Below, in pieces: positions 1 through 11,726 of a stretch of DNA of 64,000 bases. The notes below the pieces were generated by a model, which had not been told where the DNA came from, did no database searches, and saw only the letters and a program-made list of their open reading frames with translations. The position numbers were made by a program, and so were the translations under genes. Within the stretch, counting starts at the first letter, position 1; every line of letters begins with the position of its first letter. The stretch comes from Amblyomma americanum. Taxonomy: Eukaryota > Arthropoda > Arachnida > Ixodida > Ixodidae. The stretch is taken from contig NC_135497.1 of the NCBI RefSeq assembly GCF_052857255.1, forward strand, positions 187,145,127-187,209,126, given 5' to 3'.

Positions 1-1792
1 CCATGCCATGGTGCTCGACCGATCTTGTATTCTTAGGCTTGTGTTAATAATGTGGCATCTATCCTTCAAGCACCAAACCCACTACACATTTCACCACAAT
101 ATTAGAACTGTACTTTTTTGTTTAAAGTGTTTGTCATACTCTGTAGATGCAAACATTGTGAGCAAGGATGGGCTGAAATTAAGCAGCTGTCTCTCTATTT
201 CAATGGTAAGGCAATGCTTTCCAACCACACAGTGAAAATCCCATTTCATTTCTAGCGACAAGGTGCTTGTTGGGAACTGTAGGTGAAGTTAAGACAGCGA
301 GGAAAATTTCTTACTGTTGCCAAAGGTTACCTAACAATTTCAACCATGCTTTTCAAGAGCTCGACCCTGTAGCTTAGCCTGCATGTACATATGCTTTATA
401 AGCGCACAAAACAAAAGCTAACATACAATATATTCATTTGGGAAAAGGTGAAGGCAGAGCAGGGCACCATAAATTATGTAACCATTCTTTAGACACTAGG
501 CATAAAGCAGGGCAGTGGCATATTTATTGCATGCACTTGCTGTGTCATAAATACATGTATATGAATGGTCTTCTTGTGCAAACAGTTCTCGAGATTACTG
601 GAAAAAAGAAAAGCAAAGGCAAGGCTTGTAGACACTCCATGCGCCCAAGTTCGTGTACCCAATAAGCGGAACACTATTGTAACAGGGAAAACGGATGCAC
701 AGCAATGATATTCTACATAAAAGCAGCAGTAATGACAGTCACAAAGACATTTTTCTCCCAAAGTCACTTAGCAAGGAATGACCGAAAACTAGCTGAATTA
801 CAAATATACAAGATATTAGGAACAACAGCAACTGCAACAATGCCATGTTATGTACAACGAAACAACAAGATGACATTATGGTCATGTCTTGCATCAAGAC
901 TAGATATAAACACATGGCCACCCTCGCGTAAGTACTGTAAGTAATGGCATCACATTAATAAAACCAAGCACCCGTGTGAGCCCCACAAGCATAGAACTTA
1001 CTGCAGCAGTCTATCTACCCCCTGAAAAAATCATAAAATTTCAAAAAGAAAAAAACATGCTTGAGAATTTAAAAGCCCCCATGATGAATATTTGACCAGG
1101 TGGTGAGGGTAGAGAACCCTAAATAGTCCAGCAAAACTGTGTAGGCAGAGGCCAAGCCATGTGTCCGGAAATTTGCAACTCAAATTGAATGAGACTGATT
1201 AGCTCAGTAAAATACAGGAAATAATAAAATAGCAAAAAAGAAGCAAACATGCTAAGACCATACCTGGTACTGCCTCCTGAACTGAAATGTATAGAGTAAC
1301 ACAAGTAAAAATTAGCACAATTTTTTTCTATCATTAACTTTAGATGTCAAATCAAAAGTGCAAATTAGGTGTAAAAATGTAAATTAAGCTAAAGTGCTAA
1401 TTCCTAAAACAATATATTTGAACTAAGAATAAGCTCAAACCTCAGCAGCTATTAGAATAAATGTATAACCATGATGCACGGTCCAAAGCACTCAAAATCA
1501 AAAGCAGCTTTGGCACACAACGCCTACATTTCAATTCAGACTTCATGGCATTAATGATCAACAACCAAAGCCTTGCTTATTAGCTAAATGCTTCCAATAT
1601 TCACGGTAAACACAAGCACACACATTCCGCATGCACTGATTCTGTTCTGCAAAGTGCCAAATATAAAGTTTGACCAAAATCAAACAAAATGATCCCTTTA
1701 ATAAATCTAGCTGACAAACAATTAACATGAATACATGACTGACCAAAGCGTACATAAAGTCTAAAAGAAAACATCTCGGATTTGCAGCTGAC
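1..1792. other. AT-rich sequence, no recognised gene
   Basis: I see no exon with homology, no transposon terminus and no RNA gene here; all reading frames are short. If the exon proposed at 1793-1849 is real, this stretch is intron of the kinase gene, whose remaining C-terminal exons would lie further left, outside the window. Confidence 0.4.
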
Positions 1793-1849
1793 CTTCACTT
1801 GGAGGACTTGAAATGTCTGGCGTAACTGTTTCCCCTTTAGGGTCACTTC
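1793..1849 (-). CDS. Candidate C-terminal exon of the AAK1-like kinase
   Basis: A 57-bp open segment on the minus strand lies between an acceptor (GCCGGCACAG) and a donor (GTCAGC). Read as a phase 1-1 exon it gives SDPKGETVTPDISSPPSEG, a Ser/Pro/Thr-rich peptide like the disordered tail of AAK1/BMP2K. The phase fits the exon ending at 12416, whose last base is the first of a codon. No strong homology supports it, and another frame is also open (EVTLKGKQLRQ...), so it could be chance. RNA evidence would settle it. Confidence 0.35.
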
Positions 1850-1967
1850 CTGTGCCGGCAGAGCAGAGTGGCAAAGTCAAAACACCATAAAAACTTCACG
1901 TTCCTGTTTACAATACGGCAGCTCATTGCAGATGAGCCACTAATAACACTCGTAAAAATGGGCTGGT

Positions 1968-2060
1968 TTAAGGGGGGACGCAGGGATCAAATAGTGAAAA
2001 TCTAAAAAAAAAATTAAATATGAGAAAACATCAGCCTTGGTATCTAAGGTCTTTTTAATT
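1968..2060. repeat. Single terminus of a TTAA-type MITE
   Basis: The sequence TTAAGGGGGGACGCAGGG resembles the terminus TTAAGGGGAGACGTGGG of the complete element at 16138-17051. I could not find a matching inverted end nearby, so this is probably a truncated copy. The right limit is approximate. Confidence 0.35.
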
Positions 2061-2647
2061 ATATACCGAAAATTTTTCCCCGAAAACAGCCCAGAGGTGA
2101 CTTCAAAATATATGCTTGTGACCGTAGGCAGAAAAAAACGATGAAATCTCCACAAAAATAGATTTTCATGCGCGATAACTCAGCTTTTGCACTGCTGCTC
2201 GCGTCAGACCAAAAAGCTGGTCTCACCACAATACTCCTCCCATTAGAAACATGAGTCAACAATGAAAAACAAGTGCACAAAAAGTTATAATGCGATAGCA
2301 TCCACAAAGCCGCTGCTTAGTGTCGAGTGGTCTGGTCTGTCACGTGGTGCTCAGAGCACCTTTGCTCCATTTACATGAACTCGACAGAAGTCGAGTAGTG
2401 CCCACTATTTAAGGGAAGTTAAAAAACATTGCGAAAGACAGCAGAGGACTGTTCACACTCTTCCTTCTCAAAAGGGACTTTCCCTCAAATAATCATCTCA
2501 ATCTGCTGTCTGCAGAGCTCATGTAAACGGTGTTCTTGTGTGTAGCAGCTGACTGGTGCAGCTGGCTGCATGCACGCTTTTGCTGACTTGTCAGCAGTTC
2601 GTGCGTCTGCGGCTGCTATTCTGTGAGATAGCACTCCTTTGTACTGT

Positions 2648-2840
2648 GAGAGAGAGAGAGAGAGACAGAGAGCACTTTACTTGGCAAATGTGTTTTAGTC
2701 TTAGAGGGTGGAACGAGCTTGTGCCACCAGGGCCAGTTGGTCCTAAAACTGGTCCAAGGCCAACCAAGGCACTCTAGGAGGGAGTGGGTAAGTATGGAAA
2801 GTGGAGGGATGGTATTGTGAATGGGCATGTGTAGAGGCAA
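2648..2840 (-). repeat. Purine microsatellite and probable LINE 3' tail
   Basis: A (GA)n tract starting near 2648 is followed by sequence reading as the reverse complement of a retrotransposon tail (CACTTTACTTGGCAAA). This resembles the reverse complement of the tail of the LINE at 27180-27220, where TTTATTCA is followed by (CT)n. It is probably a 5'-truncated LINE end in minus orientation; the family is not certain. Confidence 0.35.
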
Positions 2841-2920
2841 TGCTCTAGGTTTGCATAAGGTTCAGGGCAGAATGGAATAACTCAGACTATGCAGGTAGTA
2901 CCGGGCAGAGGTGTGCTATA

Positions 2921-3800
2921 CAGTAGACTCAGTAATTTAAACTCTGATAATTTGAACTTTCGGATAATCGAAACAAATTACAAAATTATGGTTGGCTGGC
3001 TATATATTCAATGCATTTTAAAGCCGCATAATCCGTACAGCAGATTCTCTTAAATTAGCTTAATTCAGACATTTTGGCTTGTTCCAATGCTCACGGCACG
3101 TGAAAAAGCAGCGGCCGAGGTCAGATATGTCAGATTTGCGGTGCCGCATGAGCTGAAAAGTCCGCCTGCCAACCGGTTAACTCAGATGCAGCCCGAACGG
3201 GGGCCATGTCAATCACAGCCACCCTGTATCTACAAAGTTTCGTTTTCTGAGCTTCGCTACCAGCCCGTGAGGATATCAGCTATCGGCCAAGTATCAAGGA
3301 ACCAAGGTCTCCGATTGACGCGTCGCTGGTCTTTTTTCTTTATAGGCGTCACATTGTTCTTGCGCAAATGTGTATTCTCCTCGCTCTCCTCTGTGCGGTC
3401 ATGTGTGTCGAAAATGTGCGGTCATCACAAGCTGCTCGTTGTGCAGTGGAGCCACCGCTATTGCGTCGCACCTGTGAAGGAGGTCTTACTATTTTGGAGC
3501 AGTTCAAACCAAGTCAAATCGAATTTATTTTTCAACATTGGTAGAATGTTGACTGTTTTCCTGACTGCTTCCGCTTTGATATTCACGACAGTAGACTTGC
3601 AGTACATACACCATGACAGAATTGCAAAAATTAGTCATTGCCACACAGTTTTCACTATAAAGCAGACCGCCAATACTTATATTTGCTCTGTTGCAAAACT
3701 GCTTTCTGGAAGTTTTTTTTTTTTTTGTCGCCATTTGACTATCAGCACTTCAGATAATACGATACTTTTTTTCAGTCCCTTGAGGTCTGAATTAATGTGG
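2921..3800. mobile_element. Pogo/Tigger-like DNA transposon remnant
   Basis: The left end reads TA then CAGTAGACTC (2921-2930), followed by AT-rich 'TAATTTGAAC' subterminal motifs typical of pogo-type inverted repeats. A matching degraded right end (TCCCTTGAGGTCTGAATTAA) lies near 3776-3795. A better right end, GAGTCTACTG followed by TA, lies at 7316-7325, so the original element may instead have spanned 2921-7325 and been split by later insertions. The 239-codon open frame inside (3087-3806) has no transposase signature. It shares the peptide SFSELRYQ with the reverse strand of the element near 6300, so the two are relatives. Confidence 0.55.
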
Positions 3801-3959
3801 TTTTAATCTATGGGAAACCAATGCATTATTGATAACTTTTTTCCACCATACAACGAGTCGGACTGCTGATTGAGTAAAGACATCAGTGCCTTTCACCCAT
3901 ATTTTATGTTGCGCTAAAGCATTTAACTACACTTTTATGGCGAAATGTTCTAAATTACC

Positions 3960-5040
3960 CTATATACAACCTTTGTCCGTATAGTTCCGAGACTGAGTCC
4001 ATTAAAAAAAAATGAGTTCAGCATTGAAATCATTCCTGCAGCACCCCTTCGAAATAGTCTCCCTTGTAGCCTACACACAGCTTCCAACACTTCTTGAGGT
4101 TTTGGAAACAGCTGGAAAACGCTTCTTTTGGCAGGGCTGGGCTGTCAGCTCCTTTGTCGTGGCGTCTTGAATGGCCTCCACGCTCCCCATTAAGCGACCT
4201 TTTAGAGCTCTCTTCGCACGAGGAAACAGGAAAAAATCGCATGGGGAGAGGCCAGGCTAGTACGGCAGATGGGGAAGTACAGTAATGCTGTGCTTGGCGA
4301 GAAATTCTGTCATGCTGAGAGCAGTGTGCGGCCTTGCGTTATCATGGAGAAGGCTCCATTGTCCAGATGCCCATAAGTCAGGGCGACGGCGTCGCAGTGC
4401 ATCACAAGTGTTGGAGCACGCGGATACAAAATTCCTGATTCACCGTCTGCCCTTATGTGACGAAGTCGGTGTGTGGCACCTCTGGCATCGAAAAAAACTA
4501 TCAGCATCGTCTTTGTTTTGGTCTTCTGTCGCCGCACCTTTCTCGACGCAGGAGAGCTTGTGAACTGCCATTCGGCGCTCTGCCTCTTTGTTTGAGGATC
4601 GTATTGAAAACACCATGTTTCGTCTTCAGCAATGAAGCTGTTGGCGAGTGCAGCATCCTTTTCTGCCTCGGAGAGCAAATCAGCGCTCACTGATGCCCGT
4701 GTGTCCTCCTGGTCTTGCGTGAGGGAGTGCGGCACAAGTCTGGCATTCAGCGTTCTCCCCGAGTTCTCACGCAAGATTTGGTGGCATGTTGTCTTGCTAA
4801 TGTTGAGAGCATCTGATAGCATGCGGACTGTAATGGTGCAGTGTTGCTGTACGATTCCCCTGATCCGAGCCACGTTGTTTTCATTTTGTGAGGTTGAAGG
4901 GCGCCCCTGCATTGTGTCGTCTTCCACCGACGTTCTCCCCGAAACGAACCTCTTGTGCCACTCGAGCGCGCTGAGCAAGTTAGCCGAGTGCGCTCGGCTA
5001 ACTTGGCAGAGCGCTAAGAAATTGTGTGCTGTAAGCTAAG
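3960..5040 (-). mobile_element. Degraded mariner element
   Basis: The minus strand encodes pieces of a Tc1/mariner-superfamily transposase. From the N-terminal side these are EWHKRFVSGRTSVEDD (helix-turn-helix region), then EDETWCFQYDPQTKRQSAEW, which contains the first catalytic aspartate of the DD34D triad, and after a frame change a C-terminal piece ending CWKLCVGYKGDYFEG (near 4030-4120). The reading frame is broken by at least one frameshift and lacks an intact start, so it is inactive. The outer limits are approximate because I could not match clean inverted repeats. Confidence 0.8.
4976..5005. repeat. Perfect 13-bp hairpin in the mariner remnant
   Basis: Arms at 4976-4988 and 4993-5005 are exact reverse complements around the 4-base loop TGCG. 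The hairpin sits at the 5' side of the broken transposase frame, just before the helix-turn-helix region. It may mark a small inverted duplication that disrupted the gene. Confidence 0.8.
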
Positions 5041-5049
5041 GCTTCAACA

Positions 5050-5404
5050 TTTGCACTCGTCACCGTCCTGTGTGTTTTTTTAAGATCGCGTAAAAAACGT
5101 GCATCTGACCTTCAAGGCCGGTGTTCAGTATGTTCGCGTTACCTCGCGGCAATTGGCTCGCGCCGCCAGCTACCACAAAATTGCCGAATCGCATCAAAGT
5201 GAATAATGCTAAACACCAGCGGCACTAACGCGTCGGACCGCGTGCGTTCATTCCGTGATGACGGAAGGACGGACGGACGGAGGTATGATATGAAATCTCG
5301 ACCTTTCCAAAAAAATCTCGTTCCTGTGTAATGAACCCTCCCTCTCCAAACTGATGCCAACTTTACTGCAAAAAAGTGGGTTCATTACACGAGTATATAC
5401 GGTA
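5050..5404. repeat. Transposon fragment with pogo-like end and ACGG microsatellite
   Basis: A terminus reading GAGTATATACGGTA at 5390-5403 resembles the ends of the pogo element at 7495-9146. A sequence around GGGTTCATTACAC also occurs twice in opposite orientation near 5325-5395. A short (ACGG)n tract lies at about 5261-5281. I found no matching left terminus, so this is a fragment. Confidence 0.4.
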
Positions 5405-5457
5405 CTATTTGTATGCATACAGTCCATAACGCAAATGACATTTAGTCTCAGATCATA

Positions 5458-7260
5458 TTAACTCTTTCCTTACCGTGCCCACTGAGCACTGTTGGCATGC
5501 TAACAATGATTTTGGGTTCCGAATTTGGAACTTTTCGTGTTGCTTATGACCAAGGTGCGGATATAGCTCATAGCCAAAGAACCGAAGTTTCACTTCCGAT
5601 GTAGTTTTCTCTTTTCCTGCAAGGAGGCACTTTTTTAACGTGTTGTGAAGAAGGCATAAAGACGCGGCACTGTGCTCACTGCCAGCCATGTTGCCCACTA
5701 ACGACGACTTCACCACAAGACTTTGGAGCCTTCCACGTTGCTCATAGGAATGCTGAGCGTCTGGCTTGTAGTCAGAGAACCTAAGTTTCGTTTTTGATGT
5801 AGTTTCCTTTTTTCCCCGCAAGGCGGCATTTTTTGAACACTCTCTGAAGATGCGGTACCGTCAAAGTGGCTTGGTAGCCTCTGCATGCGCAACGTGCGCT
5901 CTAAAACATTGCAAATGGCAGGACTCGGATTCACCCGCGAATGATTTTATCATTGAACCATGCAGCAACAAGTCTGAAGACATTGTCTTTCGTTGGGATT
6001 CAGTTCCATCATCGGCGATGACTGAAACCAGCCTGGAACACGGGTGGCTGTGCTCGGATGCCCAACTACATTAAAAACCTCGTTAATTCGGACTTCAAGA
6101 GAGTGGAACAAACGTCCGAATTATCGAATGCCGAATCCAATGAAAACATTGCATCAAAACAAACAAAAAATATCAGCAACAAGACAATCATCGTACCATA
6201 TGGCGTGTGCCTTACCTGGCTCGCTAATATGCGCAGCCGATAATCGCTGTCGCTGCGGGCTGGCGACGACTGCGGCGATGACTGGTAACGAAGCTCCGAA
6301 AACGAAATTATGCGGCTGGACATTTGGTCTATCGATGGGAACCTGCCGACAGTCAACATGGCCGCCTTTGCACTCAGATCAGAGTAGCACGGTTCCGGAA
6401 CAAATGTAATATTCAATTCAGGTGCGTGGACGAATATCTGGTAAATTGGCTGTCAAGCACGCCATATCTCGACATAGTGTACCTTCGGGAAGCCGTCCGA
6501 ATTAACTGACGCGAGCTTGGCGGTGTCCAAATAAACGAGCTTCTGACGCCACAGACTTTGGCATTTGGTGGGACTCCTGGAGGCAGTCCGAGTTTCTGAA
6601 TTAATGGGGGCGAATAAACGAGGTTTTAGTGTAGCAGCACCGCTTCTCGTATGTTTTCGGTTTAGAAACAGAGGATGGGTTCTGGCCTGGCACTGATTTC
6701 CGGATGATGACAGTAGCGATGTGCACGTCGAAAACTGACCTCAGCGCCGTTCCTGGCATGTCTTCAATGCGAATTAACCGGTGCGCACACGATTTCACTC
6801 CGAATTAACGAGTGTGTGGTGCCATTGACTTGTGTACATTTTTGATGGGAGGGAGCAGAAAGGCTGAATTATCTGAATTTCCGAATTAAAGAGGTTTGAC
6901 TGCATAGGGTTTCCCGTTATAGTTTTGTAACCAGAATACTATTCAAGGTAGAACTTTGATGTCTTCGCACATAGTGGCCAATAAAATAGCAAACATTTTG
7001 CATATTCCAGAAAATTCTTAACATTTTTTCTTTTTAGATACAAGCGTGTATTTACAAGGTTTGTTCAATTTCTGGCAAATAAATTTTTTGTTGCAAGCAA
7101 CAAGTGATTCACTATTTAAACTTAGATGCCTAGAAAGCACAATTACTTAGCTTTGTTTTCATGTACTGCATTAAATTTTGAATGCAATAATTTTTACAGA
7201 AAAAAATCTACTGAAACCTGCAAAAAACAGTCATTTTCCCCACAGTAAGGAAAGAGTTAA
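5458..7260. mobile_element. TTAA-flanked DNA transposon (piggyBac/Kolobok type)
   Basis: Both ends are TTAA followed by a 16-bp inverted repeat with one mismatch: left TTAACTCTTTCCTTACCGTG, right (reverse complement) TTAACTCTTTCCTTACTGTG. TTAA target sites are characteristic of piggyBac and Kolobok superfamilies. The interior has a roughly 199-bp direct duplication (units from about 5528 and 5727), each containing the motif GATGTAGTTT followed by a CTTTT-rich tract and GCAAGG. A second transposon is inserted at 6069-6631. No intact transposase is visible. Confidence 0.7.
6069..6631. mobile_element. Pogo-type MITE nested in the TTAA element
   Basis: The element is flanked by TA dinucleotides (6067-6068 and 6632-6633), the target site of pogo/Tc1 transposons. 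Its inverted ends are CATTAAAAACCTCGTTAATT on the left and CACTAAAACCTCGTTTATTC on the right. It is too short for a transposase. A further related terminus, AGAGGTTTGACTGCA, occurs at about 6889-6903, so either end could be the original partner and the stretch 6632-6905 is probably another copy or an internal duplication. Confidence 0.65.
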
Positions 7261-7494
7261 GGTGTGCTTCTGATAATTCAAACAAAAATATCTGGTCCCT
7301 TGAAGTTGGAATTAAGAGTCTACTGTACATTTAGCTCTATTTTTGTGAGTCAGCAATGGATCGTCACACATTTCAGATGAAGCACGTGTGCCGAAAACGG
7401 AATCGCAAGCATGCCATCCCAAAGAAAACGAAGCGATCATAGGCAAATGAATCGAACGAAGCAAGGACAATGTCGCCATCAGCGACAAGAAGTA

Positions 7495-9146
7495 CCGTAT
7501 AAACTGTATATAGGTCGAGTGGGAATATAGGTTGACCCCCTTACCTTGAAGTGAAGAAAATAGAAAAAAAAAATAGAGAAGAAGCATATATTGCCGAAAG
7601 TCACTTATTTGCAACGTCGACTGCGTCCCTCGATCACCGGAGCTGCGACTTCCCTCCGAACTTTCATCGGCATCGTCGGAAGACGATTCCTTGTTGCTCA
7701 CCGCCTTCCACAGGGCGTTGTCCTCGGTTCCATCCAGCGCATTGCTTATGCACTTCTTGAAAGCCTTTTGCACCATGGCATCTGGCAAAGAACGCCAGGC
7801 CGACAACACCCAGCTGCAGACGGTCGCAAGTGGAGGCCTTTGCAGATGGCCCGTCGGCTTCTTCGGATTGTCGCCGGGCGTCCACTCTTTGTACTCCTGT
7901 CGCACTCTGTCCTTAAAGGGCTTGTTGAGTACCACATTTAGAGTGGCTGAAGGGTAGACATCATTCCACCAGGAATGATGACGAGGTCGGTCCTGCCTTC
8001 CATGAGCGCGCGCTTTACTGATTCGGTCAGGTGGCCGCGAAATGCATCCAAAACCAGCATGCTCCGTTGACGCAGCAGTGCACCGGCCGACGGTTTCACA
8101 CAACACGAATCCATTCAATCATCATCGCCTCCTCCATGTAGCCTTTCTCATTCACGCGCACAACAACACCTGAAGGGAAGGCTTCATTCGGCATGGTTTG
8201 CCTTTTGAAAATGACAAAAGGAGGCAACTTTCTGCCATCTGCTGTGCACTCAAGCATGACAGTAAAGTGCAAGTGCTCACTTCCTATCGACAGAAGTTTT
8301 ACTTGTTTGGCGGCGCGCGTTCACTGACCGTGGTAGCCGAAGGCATATCAAACCAGACAGGGGTCTCGTCGATGTTTGCAATTTGTCCGAGCATGTAATC
8401 GTGCTACTCTCAAAGCCAAATCACATACCGCTGGAAGCTGACGAGCTTATCGGCGAACTCCTCTGGCAGCTTCTGGCATACAGATGTGCGGCGGCGGAGA
8501 GAAAATTCCTTGCGCCTCATAAAACAGCGCACCCACGATTTCGGTGCGCTAAACTCTTCTCGGCATAGTCCAGCTTCACGCAAGCTCCAAAGCTTTGAAT
8601 TCAATGGAATGCACAGCCATGGGTAGTGACTGCGCACGAAAGTGCCGCACAAAGTCCGCAAGTGCGTTCTCAAGTTTTGGATGTACTGCACGACATCCGC
8701 TAAAGGACATTTTGCTCGGCTTGCACGCGAACAACTTATCTTTCTGCCCGTGCCAATACCACATGCTCTTCTCCGAAACGCATAACATGCACTGAGCGGC
8801 CATGTTCCCGTTCGCTTCAGCGAACTCTATAACTTTCTGCTTGAAAGCCGTCGTGACCTGCCTCCGCGTGCCGCTGGTATTCATTGCTTGAGCGGAATTG
8901 CACACGAAGTCAAACAAAACAGCGCACGCGAAGACCAACAGTACGGTGGTTCCGAACGAAAAAGAAAAACAAAAGCAATTGCACTTGGATGTCGATATGG
9001 CTTTGGCTATCCGTTCGCGAACAGGTACACCATGGGTTGCCAGACTGCGACTCACATTCTGCTAATGGCCGCTATATAAGACGAGGGGCGACTTTCGCTC
9101 GCTGTTTTTAAAAAAAAAATCTCTACTTATATTCCGGTTTATACGG
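7495..9146 (-). mobile_element. Pogo/Tigger-like transposon with broken transposase
   Basis: The element is flanked by TA (7493-7494 and 9147-9148). The inverted termini share CCGTATAAAC and then GAATATA/ATATA motifs over about 26 bp. It encloses a degraded CENP-B/pogo-type transposase on the minus strand (see 7550-8884). At 1.65 kb, with termini and all transposase regions recognisable, it is a nearly full-length but dead copy. Confidence 0.75.
7550..8884 (-). pseudogene. Pogo-like transposase pseudogene
   Basis: Reading from an ATG at 8884, the regions appear in family order. First is an N-terminal psq-like helix-turn-helix (TRRQVTTAFKQKVIEFAEAN). Next is a CENP-B-type HTH segment in another frame (FMRRKEFSLRRRTSVCQKLP, about 8430-8530). 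Then comes the DDE start IANIDETPVWFDMPS (about 8340-8385), carrying the first catalytic aspartate. Last is the C-terminal LNKPFKDRVRQEYKEW ... FKKCISNALDGTEDNALW (about 7690-7940) with an acidic tail. Frame changes and a stop soon after the DDE start show it is not functional. It is transcribed in the same direction as the kinase gene. Confidence 0.8.
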
Positions 9147-9149
9147 TAT

Positions 9150-10073
9150 TAACGTGCAGTGTGATACGCCGCACACAAAGAAATGAGAGTGGCAGTGAAA
9201 GTGATGAGGATCTCGTACATTGTTTCAGCCCTACGATGCGGCTGCAGCACAGGGCAGTTTCCACCGACATGGGCACATAGGTTCATCCAGTGACGGTCAC
9301 GCCGATGTGCCGTCAGAGGCTGACCTAAGCCTTGGTGTCGAAGCCCGGAAGCGAACGCAAAGACATTGGTGACACGTAAACAACTAGCCAAGATGCTGTG
9401 GCGCAGTTCTGACATGAGTAATGTTTTTTTGCGACACTGCAGGATGCGCCGCCGGTTTATTGTGATTACGAGGCTATGCTTTGTCGCCTTAAAAACCACT
9501 TTTTGCACAGTGTCGGCGACTGAATGTTCGCAATCATGCACTCTCTAAGCAGAAAGGGGCCGCCAGAAAAAGAGCATGCAGAGCTGAATAAACAAACGGC
9601 AGAGATATACGAAGGTCCCCCCAGCCAAAGATACTAAACATTACAGTCTTGGGGCATTCTGATGGACATGAATGGCTTGTACAACTTGAGTACCAATTTT
9701 CTCGAACTGCCCTGCTTGCAAGCATAGCACGAAAATGGTTTCACGGATTTTCATGCAGTTTACTGCACTGCATTCTTTGTAAATTCTTGTGTGTAGAAAA
9801 AAATCAGGCTGCTAAAAATATTTCAAGAAGTCATTGCATCCACCATCCCTTTGGGTAAAACTGAAGAGTGACTGCAAACTCCTGCCACGTTTTGTTGTCG
9901 CGCCAGGCTTTCTGCCAGTTTGGCATAGCAATGAAGCACATAGAAATTTACAATGTCAAAACTATTCAAAATTATGTATTTAAGCATTCAGTGGACTTCT
10001 CAATAGGCATGCCAAATTTCATTGCTCTATGCCAAAAAATAAATGTCACCTCTGGTCCCCGCCTCCCCCATCG
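9150..10073. other. Sequence without recognised features
   Basis: Between the pogo element and the long inverted repeat I see no exon, no transposon terminus and no RNA gene. The short frames here have no recognisable homology. Confidence 0.4.
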
Positions 10074-11726
10074 GAGACCATTGTCTTGCCTTGCTGGCGC
10101 TACATGCAGGTCTCTGTTAACTTCTTTCCTCCGTCATGGTAGTTTACCCCCTTTGCCTGTCTGTTCAGTTACCTTTGGGGGGTTTGAATACTGCAACCTT
10201 AGTGCTATGCTTGGATGGGCTGAAAAGTTCGTCAAGTCAGTCTTGCCTACAGGTGCATGTAGCTTGGTGTTTCTGAGAGCCTTCACACGGAGACCATGAC
10301 AGCCAAGCTTGCATATGTTGCACATGACTGAGAAGTGGCATGTTTCGTTTTTAAACACCTGGGGCCTGCCTTTCATGAACCTGTGAAAGAGTCGTTTCTG
10401 TGTTATAGAGTAGGAACAAGTTACGCATCTCTTTTGACTCTGACTGATCCCAGCTGTAGTGGCCACATTTCAATGGAGGCAGCAGTAAGCAAGAACGCTC
10501 GTGAACCGAGATTTTGATTTTGTGGTAATCCCAGGTAGTCCTAAATTTATCTGGAGGCCTACGCTACAGCATGCCTCTCATAACTCGTAGTGTTGCTTTG
10601 GCATATAAAAGTCCATTAATCATCTTTGAAGGCTCTTGCTTTGGTTCTGGTCCACAGAACAGCAAATGGAGATAGCTCTCTGCTGAGGGTAAGAATGCCA
10701 CACATGTACCTAGCTGGACAGTTCACCACAGAAATGCGACAGGAAACCTATCTCTTCAAGGTATTCATCCCAGCCCTTCTGTTGCTGAACAAAAGCCATG
10801 CTAATGCCAAATGTTGCACATGCACCAAAACACCTTTGCTTTGCAGTAGGCCATGTCCTTCTTGACCAACTTCACTAGAAAGCCAAAGAAGTTGAACCTC
10901 AACAAATTTGTCCCATAAAATGTGTGCCATCATTTTCTGCGAAGGGAAAAGTTTATAAGTGATCTGCGACAGTCATAAAGAACTTGTTACCTTGCAATCT
11001 ATTCGGGAAGTATTTCATGCCATCACAGGCTACACTTCAAGAAACTTAACACCAAAAAGCCACATGCTCTGCCACATGTGGCATGCAAGTGCATCTTACT
11101 TCATAGCCACAGTGAGGGCTAGTTTTGTGGAAGTTGAACTGTGCAATGACTGCACCCAGCTATCCGGGGTGAAAAGATGATTAATGGACTTTTATATGCC
11201 AAAGCAACACTACGAGTTATGAGAGGCATGCTGTAGCGTAGGCCTCCAGATAAATTTAGGACTACCTGGGATTACCACAAAATCAAAATCTCGGTTCACG
11301 AGCGTTCTTGCTTACTGCTGCCTCCATTGAAATGTGGCCACTACAGCTGGGATCAGTCAGAGTCAAAAGAGATGCGTAACTTGTTCCTACTCTATAACAC
11401 AGAAACGACTCTTTCACAGGTTCATGAAAGGCAGGCCCCAGGTGTTTAAAAACGAAACATGCCACTTCTCAGTCATGTGCAACATATGCAAGCTTGGCTG
11501 TCATGGTCTCCGTGTGAAGGCTCTCAGAAACACCAAGCTACATGCACCTGTAGGCAAGACTGACTTGACGAACTTTTCAGCCCATCCAAGCATAGCACTA
11601 AGGTTGCAGTATTCAAACCCCCCAAAGGTAACTGAACAGACAGGCAAAGGGGGTAAACTACCATGACGGAGGAAAGAAGTTAACAGAGACCTGCATGTAG
11701 CGCCAGCAAGGCAAGACAATGGTCTC
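10074..11726. repeat. Long inverted repeat, two 554-bp arms
   Basis: Arms at 10074-10627 and 11173-11726 are reverse complements without indels; every position maps to its partner by coordinate sum 21800, and all stretches I compared are identical. The centre (10628-11172, 545 bp) is single-copy. Similarity stops abruptly at both edges. Near the inner edge each arm carries a SINE-like segment (TCTGGAGGCCTACGCTACAG, ending TGGCATATAAA) related to repeats at 29.5 and 56.1 kb. No transposase and no clear target duplication are visible. It could be a fold-back element, a recent inverted duplication or an assembly artefact. Confidence 0.9.

Noticed and set aside
3087..3806. 239-codon plus-strand open frame
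   Set aside because: It lies inside a pogo-like element, has no recognisable domain, and its only similarity is to the related element near 6300; most likely non-coding transposon interior.
10134..11666. Identical 110-codon frames in both arms of the long inverted repeat, as if a duplicated gene
   Set aside because: The frames are identical only because the arms are identical; no homology, and opposite-strand frames overlap them equally well.
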